Source: Clostridiales bacterium (lineage in GTDB: Bacteria > Bacillota > Clostridia > Saccharofermentanales > Saccharofermentanaceae). Taken from it: a stretch of DNA of 64,000 bases. Under the pieces are notes generated by a model. The model saw only the letters and a list, made by a program, of their open reading frames with translations. It had not been told where the DNA came from and ran no database searches. The stretch lies in the NCBI GenBank assembly GCA_017964005.1, contig JAGCSR010000049.1, forward strand, positions 62,001-126,000. The letters are read 5' to 3'. This document shows positions 25,846-33,968 of the stretch, piece by piece (position 1 is the first letter of the stretch; the number at the start of each line of letters is the position of its first letter). A program made the translations under genes and the position numbers.

Positions 25846-27252
25846 TTAACCTATTACTCCGACCATCTCGAGGCGGATGAGATTATTCATCTCGACTGCG
25901 TATTCGAGAGGAAGTTCTTTGGATACATTATCTGCAAAGCCTGATACGATCAGTGCTCTTGCTTCTTCTTCGGAAAGTCCGCGGGACATCAGGTAGAAGA
26001 CAGTGTCGTCAGAGATCCTGCCGATGGTAGCCTCATGTCCGACATCGCAGTCAGCGCATCTTATATCCATCGCGGGGATCGTATCCGAACGGGAAATGTT
26101 ATCTACCATCAGTGACTGGCAGGATACCGCGGATTTGGACCCGACGGCTTTCTCTGTAACCACGACACTGGACCTGAACGTATTGATCCCTCCGTCCTTG
26201 GAGATGGAACGGGTGTTGACATACGAAGTGGTCTCGGGAGCATTGAGCACAACCTTGCATCCTGTATCCAGGTCTTGTCCTTTGCCGGCGAAGGTAACAC
26301 CGGTGAACTCGGATCTTGCGCCCCTTCCGTTAAGGATGGACATAGGGTAGAGGTAGGATACGTGGGACCCGAAGGATCCGGACACCCATTCGACCGATCC
26401 GCCTTCTTCAACCAGGGCTCTCTTCGTGTTCAGGTTATACATGTTCTTGGACCAGTTCTCGATAGTGGAGTAACGGATCTTGGCATTCTTGCCGACGAAG
26501 AGCTCGACGGCTCCGGCGTGAAGGTTCGCGATATTGTATTTGGGTGCAGAGCACCCTTCGATGAAGTGAAGGTATGCGCCTTCATCAACGATTATGAGGG
26601 TATGCTCGAACTGTCCCGCACCCGGTGCGTTGAGCCTGAAGTAGGACTGCAGCGGGATCTCGACGGATACACCCTTGGGAACGTAAACGAATGATCCGCC
26701 GGACCATACTGCGCCGTGGAGGGCTGCGAACTTATGGTCGTTGGGGGTGATGAGCTTCATGAAGTGCTCACGGATCATATCGGCGTAGGGTCCGTGAAGT
26801 GCGCTCTCGATATCGGTGTAGATGACACCCTGGGCCGCAACGTCTTCTTTGATGTTGTGGTATACGAGCTCGGAGTCGAACTGTGCTCCGACTCCTGCCA
26901 GGGATTCCCGCTCAGCCTGGGGGATACCGAGTCTCTCAAAGGTTTCCTTGATCTCCTCGGGAACTTCGTCCCAGTCCGCGTGCATCTTTGTGTTGGGGCG
27001 GACATAGGTTACGATGTTGTCCATGTTGAGGCCTTCGATGGAAGGTCCTGCCTTTGTCATTGGAATCGAGTTGAATATCTCCAGGGACTTGAGCCTGAAT
27101 TCGGCCATCCATTCCGGATCGCTTTTCTCTTCGGAGATCTGTTTTACGATCTCGGGAGTAAGTCCCGATTCCACCTTATACTCATCGACATTTTCATATC
27201 GAAAATCGTATATGCTCCGGTTTATATCGTCTATGTGTGTCTTTTCTTTCAT
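25846..27252 (-). CDS. sufB: SufB Fe-S scaffold protein
   Basis: A 468-residue SufB. Recognisable stretches include PKGVSVEIPLQSYFRLN, VEWVSGSFGSH, and the C-terminal RCADCDVGHEATIGRISDD with its Cys residues and His. It is the main scaffold on which clusters are built with SufC and SufD. I start it at ATG 27252 (MKEKTHIDD), 19 bases after the sufC stop, instead of 27327, which would overlap sufC. Confidence 0.96.
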   Translation of the reverse strand: MKEKTHIDDINRSIYDFRYENVDEYKVESGLTPEIVKQISEEKSDPEWMAEFRLKSLEIFNSIPMTKAGPSIEGLNMDNIVTYVRPNTKMHADWDEVPEEIKETFERLGIPQAERESLAGVGAQFDSELVYHNIKEDVAAQGVIYTDIESALHGPYADMIREHFMKLITPNDHKFAALHGAVWSGGSFVYVPKGVSVEIPLQSYFRLNAPGAGQFEHTLIIVDEGAYLHFIEGCSAPKYNIANLHAGAVELFVGKNAKIRYSTIENWSKNMYNLNTKRALVEEGGSVEWVSGSFGSHVSYLYPMSILNGRGARSEFTGVTFAGKGQDLDTGCKVVLNAPETTSYVNTRSISKDGGINTFRSSVVVTEKAVGSKSAVSCQSLMVDNISRSDTIPAMDIRCADCDVGHEATIGRISDDTVFYLMSRGLSEEEARALIVSGFADNVSKELPLEYAVEMNNLIRLEMVGVIG

Positions 27253-27271
27253 TGACCGTCTGATCCTTATC

Positions 27272-28021
27272 TCATTTATTGATGAACTGGTCGAAGCCCT
27301 TGTCATTGACGTTATCGACCAATTCACGTCCGCCTTCAGCGATTATCCTTCCGTCAGAGAGGATGTGGGTCTTATCGACTGTAAGTCCGTCTAATATCCT
27401 GGTTATGTGAGTGATTATTATGAGGGATCCTCCGACTTCCTTCCTGTAGTGCTCGATGCCGCGGGATACTGTTCTTACGGCGTCGATATCAAGACCTGAG
27501 TCTGTCTCGTCAAGGATCGCAAGTTCCGGTTTGAGCATAAGGAGCTGCAGGATCTCTGCTTTCTTTTTCTCACCGCCGGAGAATCCTACATTGAGATCTC
27601 TGTCGGCGTAGGAGGGATCCATCCCGAGAAGTTCCATCGTTGCCTGAAGGTCTTTCTTGAAGTTCCAGATCCTTAAGCGCTGACCGGTCTTCTGTTCGAC
27701 ACATGTCCTGATGAAGTTGGCGAGCGTGATGCCCGGGACTTCCACCGGATTTTGGAAGGACAGGTATATCCCTGCCTTTGCTCTCTTGTCGGGGGATAAT
27801 TCCGTGATGTCCTCGCCTTTGAATGTTATGGAGCCTGCGGTTATCTCGTATTTGGGAGCGCCTGCTATGGCATTGCCGAGTGTTGACTTGCCGGCGCCGT
27901 TAGGTCCCATGATGACATGGGTCTGACCGGCATCTACGGTCATGTTAAGTCCGTGCAGGATCTCTTTGTCGGCCACGTTGACCTTAAGATCCCTGATCGT
28001 GAGCAGTGTGCTGTCGTTCAT
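27272..28021 (-). CDS. sufC: SufC ATPase
   Basis: A 249-residue ABC-type ATPase that drives the SufBCD scaffold. Walker A GPNGAGKST, signature FSGGEKKK, Walker B LAILDETDSGLD and the switch His of ITH are all present; the Glu-Asp pair after the Walker B strand is as in SufC. First gene of the sufC-B-D-S-U operon. The ATG follows AAAAGGAG. Confidence 0.96.
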   Translation of the reverse strand: MNDSTLLTIRDLKVNVADKEILHGLNMTVDAGQTHVIMGPNGAGKSTLGNAIAGAPKYEITAGSITFKGEDITELSPDKRAKAGIYLSFQNPVEVPGITLANFIRTCVEQKTGQRLRIWNFKKDLQATMELLGMDPSYADRDLNVGFSGGEKKKAEILQLLMLKPELAILDETDSGLDIDAVRTVSRGIEHYRKEVGGSLIIITHITRILDGLTVDKTHILSDGRIIAEGGRELVDNVNDKGFDQFINK

Positions 28022-28065
28022 ATATGGAAACTCCTTTTCGGTTGGATCTTTTGTAAAGCAATACT

Positions 28066-28093
28066 ATAATACACTCTGATTCTTTTGAGTCAA
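28066..28093 (-). promoter_or_regulatory. suf operon promoter
   Basis: Minus-strand TTGACT (28088-28093), 16-bp spacer, TATTAT (28066-28071), about 45 bases before the sufC start. Confidence 0.55.
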
Positions 28094-28205
28094 GACAAAA
28101 CGACATATATCGGAAACTTTTTTGCCGAAAAGCTCATTTTCGGGTCTGATATGGTACACTGTTCCTGTCAAATGAAAATCATATGAGCATATCCGGAGGG
28201 TAAAG

Positions 28206-28889
28206 ATGAATTGTCCTGAAGTGTTTAAAGATAAGAGACTCACTATCGTTGTAGGCGCCTACGGAAGCGGTAAATCCGAGATATCGGTGAACATCGCCAT
28301 GGCCTTGAGGCAGGCTTATCCTTCGCCTTCGAAGATCCTTCTGGCAGACATGGACATCGTAAATCCCTTCTATCGCTCCGCGGATGCGGGAGAGGCGCTG
28401 GAACAGCTGGGAATAAAGGTGGTAGCGCCCGCTTACGCCAGGTCCAATGTTGATTCTCCGATCCTTACCGGCGAGATGTATATAGTGTTCGACGATCCGG
28501 ACTACATAGGCGTGTTCGACATAGGCGGTGAGGATATGGGCGCAGTAGTGCTGGGGTCCCTTAAGAGCCGGCTCGAGAAGATCCCCCATCAGATCCTTAT
28601 GGCGGTGAATACTTTAAGACCTTTTACTTCAGACCCGGTTCAGATCGCACAGATGACCTATGAACTCAGCCAGGCAGCCGGTCAGCCGGTTACGGGATAT
28701 ATCAACAACACAAATCTCCTGGGAGAGACTTCGCCTGACATGATATCCGAAGGAGAATCCCTGATACTCAAGGCTTCACAGATCACGGGAGTCCCGCTGC
28801 TCCTGACTTCCGTAATGGGCAGCTCGGCGGGCATTACTTCCAGTGTTGAGATTTTCGAGATGGAAAGACGGATTTTCTATGATTATTGA
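28206..28889 (+). CDS. P-loop ATPase of the MinD/CobQ-like type, function unknown
   Basis: A 227-residue P-loop NTPase. The N terminus RLTIVVGAYGSGKSE holds the phosphate loop; KILLADMDIVNPF resembles the switch of MinD/ParA-like proteins, with an Asp-x-Asp after a beta strand. FDIGGEDMGAVVLG may be the second switch region, and VNTLRPFTSD a nucleotide base-binding segment. I cannot name a specific role; such proteins position complexes or insert metals. The ATG follows CCGGAGGG. It is divergent from the suf operon and 76 bases upstream of the SPFH gene. Confidence 0.75.
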   Translation: MNCPEVFKDKRLTIVVGAYGSGKSEISVNIAMALRQAYPSPSKILLADMDIVNPFYRSADAGEALEQLGIKVVAPAYARSNVDSPILTGEMYIVFDDPDYIGVFDIGGEDMGAVVLGSLKSRLEKIPHQILMAVNTLRPFTSDPVQIAQMTYELSQAAGQPVTGYINNTNLLGETSPDMISEGESLILKASQITGVPLLLTSVMGSSAGITSSVEIFEMERRIFYDY

Positions 28890-28965
28890 TACAAAGTGCG
28901 CGAAAATATGTTAGTATTATATCGGTCGCTCCAAGACCGGAACTATATAACAGGGAGGAAAAGAC

Positions 28966-30339
28966 ATGGGATTAATCAGTTTGGTTAAGAATGTGGCTGG
29001 TGTTATCGGATCTTCAGTTTCTTCTGAGTTCGCAGATCAATACCAGGAAGTGTTCACCTGCGATTCGCTGGGTGACAAGGTCCTTCTCCGTAAGGGCGCT
29101 GCCCGCAACGAGAAGGGAAGGAATAAGGGAAGTACGGATGTAATCACACAGGGTTCCGTAATCTTCGTTCCGGAAGGAATGGCAGTTCTGCTCGTTGATG
29201 GTGGTCAGGTTATCGACTTCACCGATCAGGCAGGATACTATCGTTGGGACTCCTCAACTTCTCCTTCCGTTTTGAGTGATAAGCACCTGGGGACAAACCT
29301 CAAGAAGTCCATCTCCGATATGTGGGACCGTATGCGTGCCGCAGGCGAGATCACAAAGCAGCAGAGAATCTACTTTGTTAACTTGCTCGAGATGAGGGAC
29401 AACAACTTCGGTACGGCAACACCTCTGCCTTATCCGGATCCGGAGTACCGCAACATCTATGTAAGGATCAACGGTACATTCTCGTTCGTAGTAGAGAACC
29501 CCGTTCAGTTCTTCAAGTTTGTTACCGGTAATGTTTCCGGTGATTACACAGTAGAGCAGCTCATGGGTACACCTTCTGCTCCTAAGCAGCCCCGCCAGGA
29601 GTTCCTCGATCACATGACCGAAGTTCTCAACAGATGCGGAAGCGAAGACAAGATCCTGTTCTCGACACTGCCTTCCAAGCAGTCTCAGCTCCGTAAGTAC
29701 ATGGCTGAGTGCCTCGACGAAGACTGGCTCCAGAACAGAGGTATCATCGTTCAGAACGTTGCTATCAACGCTATCACACCTGACGACAAGTCCCGTGAGA
29801 GAATCGAGCAGGTCGACCAGGCCAAGATGTTCGGTTCCGATCCTTCTGCTCTTGCAGCTCAGCAGGTCCTCGGAACAACGCAGGCTATGAACACCGCAGC
29901 AGCCAATGCAAACGGCGCCGTAAACGGCTTCATGGGCATGGGTATGGTTGGCGGAATGCAGGGTGTCCAGGGCGGCAACCAGGCAGCGTTCAACTTCTTG
30001 GGTCAGCAGCAGCAACAGCAGCAGGCAGCTGCCGCAGCAGCAGCTCCCGCAGCAGGCGCAGTAGTAGGCGCAGTTGCTCAGGCAGGCTGGACATGTGAGT
30101 GCGGCCAGGGCGGCAACACAGGTAAGTTCTGCTCTAACTGCGGTAAGCCTCAGCCCGCACCTGCACCTTCCGGCTGGACATGTGAGTGCGGCCACGCAGG
30201 CAACACAGGCAAGTTCTGCTCCGAGTGCGGTAAGCCTCAGCCCGCAGCAGCTCCGACAGCATGCCCTAAGTGCGGATATACCCCCGCTGACGGTAAGCTC
30301 GGCAAGTTCTGCCCTGAGTGCGGAGAGAAGATCGAATGA
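28966..30339 (+). CDS. SPFH-domain protein with C-terminal zinc ribbons (YdjI-like)
   Basis: A 457-residue protein. Residues ~30-290 form an SPFH/virion-core-like domain as in Bacillus YdjI: FVPEGMAVLLVDGGQVIDF, DPEYRNIYVRINGTFSF and a helical stretch with DWLQNRGIIVQNVAINAI. A Gln/Ala/Gly-rich linker (~300-370) follows, then three zinc-ribbon units: two nearly identical CxC...CxxC units (each within TCECG and FCSxCGKPQP) and a third, CPKCG...FCPECG. There is no signal peptide. SPFH proteins assemble at membranes; in Bacillus ydjI is linked to pspA and ydjG. A ydjG-like gene occurs at 44951, and a kinase-like gene lies next door. Confidence 0.85.
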   Translation: MGLISLVKNVAGVIGSSVSSEFADQYQEVFTCDSLGDKVLLRKGAARNEKGRNKGSTDVITQGSVIFVPEGMAVLLVDGGQVIDFTDQAGYYRWDSSTSPSVLSDKHLGTNLKKSISDMWDRMRAAGEITKQQRIYFVNLLEMRDNNFGTATPLPYPDPEYRNIYVRINGTFSFVVENPVQFFKFVTGNVSGDYTVEQLMGTPSAPKQPRQEFLDHMTEVLNRCGSEDKILFSTLPSKQSQLRKYMAECLDEDWLQNRGIIVQNVAINAITPDDKSRERIEQVDQAKMFGSDPSALAAQQVLGTTQAMNTAAANANGAVNGFMGMGMVGGMQGVQGGNQAAFNFLGQQQQQQQAAAAAAAPAAGAVVGAVAQAGWTCECGQGGNTGKFCSNCGKPQPAPAPSGWTCECGHAGNTGKFCSECGKPQPAAAPTACPKCGYTPADGKLGKFCPECGEKIE

Positions 30340-30361
30340 TCGGCATTTGATTGACCTTATG

Positions 30362-30391
30362 AGGGTTGTCCTTCGGGGCAACCCTTTTTTT
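30362..30391 (+). terminator. Terminator after the SPFH gene
   Basis: AGGGTTG (30362-30368) pairs with CAACCCT (30379-30385), with inner CC/GG pairs and a TTCGG loop, followed by seven T. Confidence 0.9.
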
Positions 30392-30506
30392 GCCACAAAT
30401 CCCGAAAAGATGTAATTCTTTTGCGGTTCTTTGCTTGTAAAAAAGCCCTTATTGTATTATATTTTTAATATCTGCGACTATATTCAGAACGGAGGAATGC
30501 AGAGGT

Positions 30507-33500
30507 ATGGATATTAACGAACTCAAAACTAAAGGCCCGTTTTTCGGTAATTGGGAGATAAAGTCCGCAATAGGATCCGGTTCCTGCGGTACCGTTTATC
30601 AGATCGGCAATGCTGCTTCCGGAAAAGCTGCGATGAAGGTTATTCATGCCAGAGATGCCAAGACGGCAGATAAGGTCGTTGACGTATTCGAAAAATATGA
30701 TGTCCTCAAGGGCAACACCACCGTTTTTGTAGATCATGAGCTTGATCGTATCGACAATTCCGACGGTTCGGTCGAAGTTCTGGTCAAGATGCCTTACCGC
30801 AAGACTCTTGCAGTCTATGCTCAGGGACGCGAGCTTGATAAGGACGAAGTCGCAAAGCTCGGTGTTGATATTTCCTCCGCTTTGGAATTCTGTGAATACA
30901 AGAACTTTAAGCATGGAGCCATCAAGCCCACCAATATATTCGTTGATGACAACGGTTCCTTTGCTCTTGGTGATTTCGGCACCATCGAGATCGCAGATCT
31001 TATAGAATCCGCAGGAGCTCCTGACAGGATCGATTATGCATCTCCCGAGATCAGCAATTCTTCTTCTTTCGACAATACTGCTGACCTTTACGCTCTCGGT
31101 ATGGTCCTTTATATCCAGCTCAACGGTAAGAGAGGACCTTTCCTTCCTCCGGAACCGGAAGGTTTTACCGTTGCAGATCTTAAGGAAGCTCAGACCAAGC
31201 GTATGGCCGGTGAGCCTTTCAATGCTCCTGCCAGGGGCGGTGAAAAGTTCGCTGCCGTTATTAACAATGCATGCAACGCAGATCCCGAGAAGAGATATTT
31301 CTCCGCAGCCAAGATGAAGACCGATCTTAAGAAGCTTCTGGTCGATGCCGCTGACCCGGCAACAGCAGCTAAGGGCGCAGGCCTCGGATTAGGTCTCGGC
31401 GCGGCAGCAGGTCTTGGTGCAGCTGCAGCAAATTCTCCGTTCAAGCCTGCTCCTTCCGCAGTAAAGGCTAACGCCAACGCTAATTCGCCTTTTAAGTCTT
31501 CGGCGCCTGCAGCACCTGCAGCATCTGCCGATAATTCGAATTCTCCGTTCAAGCCTTTGGCTTCTGCGGCAAAGCCGGCAGACAATTCCAATTCACCTTT
31601 TAAGCCTTCGGTTTCCGCGGCTCCTGCAGCATCTGCGGATAATTCGAACTCTCCGTTCAAGCCTTTGGCTTCTGCAGCAAAACCTGCAGATAATGCTAAT
31701 TCACCTTTTAAGCCTGCGGCTTCCGCGGCTCCCGCAGCATCTGCTGATTCGAATTCTCCGTTCAAGCCTTTGGCTGCGGCTTCAAAGCCCGAAGAGAAGA
31801 AGGAGTCTCCTTTCAAGGCTGCTATCATTCAGCCCGGCGGGACTCCTGCAGATAAAGGCAATTCTCCGTTCAAGTCGAATGCAGCAGCTTCCGCTCCTGC
31901 CGACAATTCCAATTCGCCTTTCAAACCTGCAGCAACAGCTCCTTCCGCTGCAGCTGATAATTCCAATTCACCGTTCAAGCCTTTGGCTGCGGCTTCAAAG
32001 CCTGAAGAGAAGAAGGAGTCTCCCTTCAAGGCCGCGATCATTCAGCCTGATTCCAAGCTTAACGGTAAAGCCGATACTCCTGCTAAGGCAGAAGCAGCGG
32101 CTCCCGCATCTTCCGATAATTCGAATTCACCGTTCAGACCGCTGGCTTCCGCTGACGGCAAGCCCGCAGACAATACCAATTCACCGTTCAGGCCTTTGGT
32201 CTCTGCTGACGGCAAACCTTCAGACAACAGCAATTCACCGTTTAAGCCTGCTGCCGGCAGACCTGCGGCTAAAGCAGAAGAAGCTAAGCCTTCCGACAAT
32301 GCTAATTCTCCGTTCAAGCCTGCAGCCGGCAGACCTGCAGCAAAGGATAATGCAAAGCCTGCCGATGCAGCAAAGAAACCGGAACCTGCCAAGACTTCCG
32401 GAGCTGCTTTCAAGCCCGCCCAGTCCGTAGCCCAGCTCAAGGCTGAGCAGGCTAAGGAAGAGGCCGAAGCAAGCAAGAAGGCTGCGGTTGCAACTTCTGC
32501 TATGGCAGCAAGACTTGCCAAGACCGAGAACAAGGATGCTAAGCCTGCCGCTAAGAAGGCAGAGGCGGCAACTTCCGCTATGGCGGCAAGACTTGCCAAG
32601 ACTGAAGCCAAGGATGCCAAGGCTCAGGATAAGAAAGATGATGATATGCCCGTATCTGCTATGGAAGCAAGACTTGCAAGGACAGAGGGCGGCAAGACCG
32701 GCGCTCCTAAGGACAACAAGGCTGCCGCAAAACCTGCTGCTGCCGCAAAGCCTGCTGCTCCCGCAACCGCAAAGGCTCAGGCTGCTGCGAAGGATAAGGC
32801 TCCCGCAAAGGATAATAAGGCTGACACAAAGCCGAAGGCTGCTCCCGCACAGGCTTCAGGATCTGCATTCAAACCTGCAGACCGCGCAAATACTGCAAGC
32901 AAGCCCAAAGAGACCGCTCCGGCTAAGTCCTCGAATGCTGATTCTCCGTTTGCTAAACCCGCTGCAAGTGCAGCTGCTTCCAAGGTTAATTCTTCTGCAT
33001 GGGCATCAAGCGGATCTTCCGGTGCTGCTCAGAAGGGCAAGCAGAATGAGACATTGTCATCCGGATTCATTCTCTCCAGCGACAAATACGAAGAAGAAAA
33101 TAAAGTCGGTAAGTTCTTTAAGTCCACTGTCGGAAAGGCGATCATCGGTGTTGCGGCTGTTGCTGTTGTCATAGCGATCTTTGCCGTTATCGCTTCCACC
33201 AGGTACAAGATTCCCGGAGGCGGCGGTGGAGGAGAGACTCCCGCAACCACTACCACTGCTGCTACAGAGTCTGAGACAACCGCAACGACAGCTACTGAAG
33301 AGTCTACGACAACCGAGGCTACGACCACCACAACGGAAGAGCCTACGACTACTTCATCAGAAGAGGAGACAACAACTACCACTACTGAGGAAGTAACAAC
33401 AACGACGACAACAACTGAGGAAGCTACGACAACAACGACTTCCGCAGAAGAAACAACAAAGAAGACAAAGGCAACGACGACCAAGCACACAACGGCCCGT

Positions 33501-33668
33501 CACACAACAAGAAGACAGACAAGAGCCACGACCAAGGCCACAACAAAGGCTACGACGAAGGCTACAACAAAGGCAACGACCAAGGCAACAACGAAGGCTA
33601 CGACGAAGGCTACAACAAAGGCCACGACGAAGGCAACGACCAAGGCGACCTACGACAACGATTATTAA
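30507..33668 (+). CDS. Membrane-anchored kinase-like protein (probable pseudokinase) with SPFK repeats and Thr-rich outer tail
   Basis: A 1053-residue protein with four parts. Residues ~14-285: a Ser/Thr kinase fold with Gly loop IGSGSCGTVY, Lys44 in AAMKV and DFG at 156-158. The HRD motif reads HGAIKPTN (136-143), so the catalytic Asp is Ala while Lys140 and Asn143 are kept; it probably binds ATP but may not phosphorylate. Residues ~300-875: a Pro/Ala/Lys/Ser-rich disordered region with 16 SPFK/SPFR motifs and three SAMxARLAxTE repeats. Residues ~878-898: one transmembrane helix. The rest: a Gly patch, a Thr/Glu-rich segment and tandem KATT repeats, presumably outside. A promoter TTGTAA-16-TTATAT lies at 30435-30462. 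Its own terminator precedes it, so it is separate from the SPFH gene. Confidence 0.85.
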   Translation: MDINELKTKGPFFGNWEIKSAIGSGSCGTVYQIGNAASGKAAMKVIHARDAKTADKVVDVFEKYDVLKGNTTVFVDHELDRIDNSDGSVEVLVKMPYRKTLAVYAQGRELDKDEVAKLGVDISSALEFCEYKNFKHGAIKPTNIFVDDNGSFALGDFGTIEIADLIESAGAPDRIDYASPEISNSSSFDNTADLYALGMVLYIQLNGKRGPFLPPEPEGFTVADLKEAQTKRMAGEPFNAPARGGEKFAAVINNACNADPEKRYFSAAKMKTDLKKLLVDAADPATAAKGAGLGLGLGAAAGLGAAAANSPFKPAPSAVKANANANSPFKSSAPAAPAASADNSNSPFKPLASAAKPADNSNSPFKPSVSAAPAASADNSNSPFKPLASAAKPADNANSPFKPAASAAPAASADSNSPFKPLAAASKPEEKKESPFKAAIIQPGGTPADKGNSPFKSNAAASAPADNSNSPFKPAATAPSAAADNSNSPFKPLAAASKPEEKKESPFKAAIIQPDSKLNGKADTPAKAEAAAPASSDNSNSPFRPLASADGKPADNTNSPFRPLVSADGKPSDNSNSPFKPAAGRPAAKAEEAKPSDNANSPFKPAAGRPAAKDNAKPADAAKKPEPAKTSGAAFKPAQSVAQLKAEQAKEEAEASKKAAVATSAMAARLAKTENKDAKPAAKKAEAATSAMAARLAKTEAKDAKAQDKKDDDMPVSAMEARLARTEGGKTGAPKDNKAAAKPAAAAKPAAPATAKAQAAAKDKAPAKDNKADTKPKAAPAQASGSAFKPADRANTASKPKETAPAKSSNADSPFAKPAASAAASKVNSSAWASSGSSGAAQKGKQNETLSSGFILSSDKYEEENKVGKFFKSTVGKAIIGVAAVAVVIAIFAVIASTRYKIPGGGGGGETPATTTTAATESETTATTATEESTTTEATTTTTEEPTTTSSEEETTTTTTEEVTTTTTTTEEATTTTTSAEETTKKTKATTTKHTTARHTTRRQTRATTKATTKATTKATTKATTKATTKATTKATTKATTKATTKATYDNDY
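31430..32335 (+). repeat. In-frame SPFK-motif repeats in the kinase-like gene
   Basis: Sixteen imperfect repeats coding (N)SPFK or (N)SPFR, most within units of 16-30 residues such as NSNSPFKPLASAAKPAD. Longer blocks are duplicated: the run PLAAASKPEEKKESPFK followed by AAIIQP occurs twice. This looks like recent expansion by slippage or recombination. Confidence 0.85.
33520..33656 (+). repeat. Tandem Lys-Ala-Thr-Thr repeats at the 3' end of the kinase-like gene
   Basis: About ten 12-base units coding KATT in tandem with synonymous variation, ending three codons before YDNDY and the stop. It is a low-complexity coding repeat, not a CRISPR array. Confidence 0.9.
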
Positions 33669-33741
33669 TCAATAATCAAGTAGACAGGATGAATGTCCTA
33701 TCGATGATTAAATACAGGTAAAAGGCAAATGGAGGTTTTTT

Positions 33742-33957
33742 GTGGCTAAAGGTAAAGTTAGTTTTAACGAAGACCTGTGCAAGGGTTGCGGACTCTGTGT
33801 CGCAGCCTGTCCTCAGAAGATTCTCGAGCTCGACAAGTCGAGACTGAACAGCAAGGGATATCATCCCGCGACAAATGTGGATCCTGACAAGTGCGTCGGA
33901 TGCGCATTCTGCGCGGTACAGTGCCCTGATTCGGTCATTACTGTTGAGAGAGATTGA
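33742..33957 (+). CDS. 4Fe-4S ferredoxin subunit (delta) of a 2-oxoacid oxidoreductase
   Basis: A 71-residue ferredoxin with two cluster motifs, CKGCGLCVAACP and CVGCAFCAVQCP, each binding one 4Fe-4S cluster. It should carry electrons from the catalytic subunits to free ferredoxin. It starts at GTG 33742 behind TGGAGG. It is first in a four-gene set delta-alpha-beta-gamma ending at 36417, the arrangement seen for 2-ketoisovalerate (VOR) and 2-oxoglutarate (KOR) ferredoxin oxidoreductases. Confidence 0.9.
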   Translation: MAKGKVSFNEDLCKGCGLCVAACPQKILELDKSRLNSKGYHPATNVDPDKCVGCAFCAVQCPDSVITVERD

Positions 33958-33968
33958 CGGAGGCGCAC

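Noticed and set aside
29254..30396. A 380-codon minus-strand frame opposite the SPFH gene
   Set aside because: It covers the zinc-ribbon and linker codons in antisense, is Cys/Leu-rich without a motif, and the plus-strand gene is clear.
31190..32620. Long minus-strand open frames opposite the kinase-like gene
   Set aside because: They mirror the low-complexity repeats, lack ribosome sites and family motifs, and arise because the repeat codons avoid stops on the opposite strand.
33520..33656. Regular 12-base tandem repeat resembling a CRISPR-like array
   Set aside because: It is in frame within the kinase-like gene, codes KATT units, has no unique spacers and no cas genes nearby.
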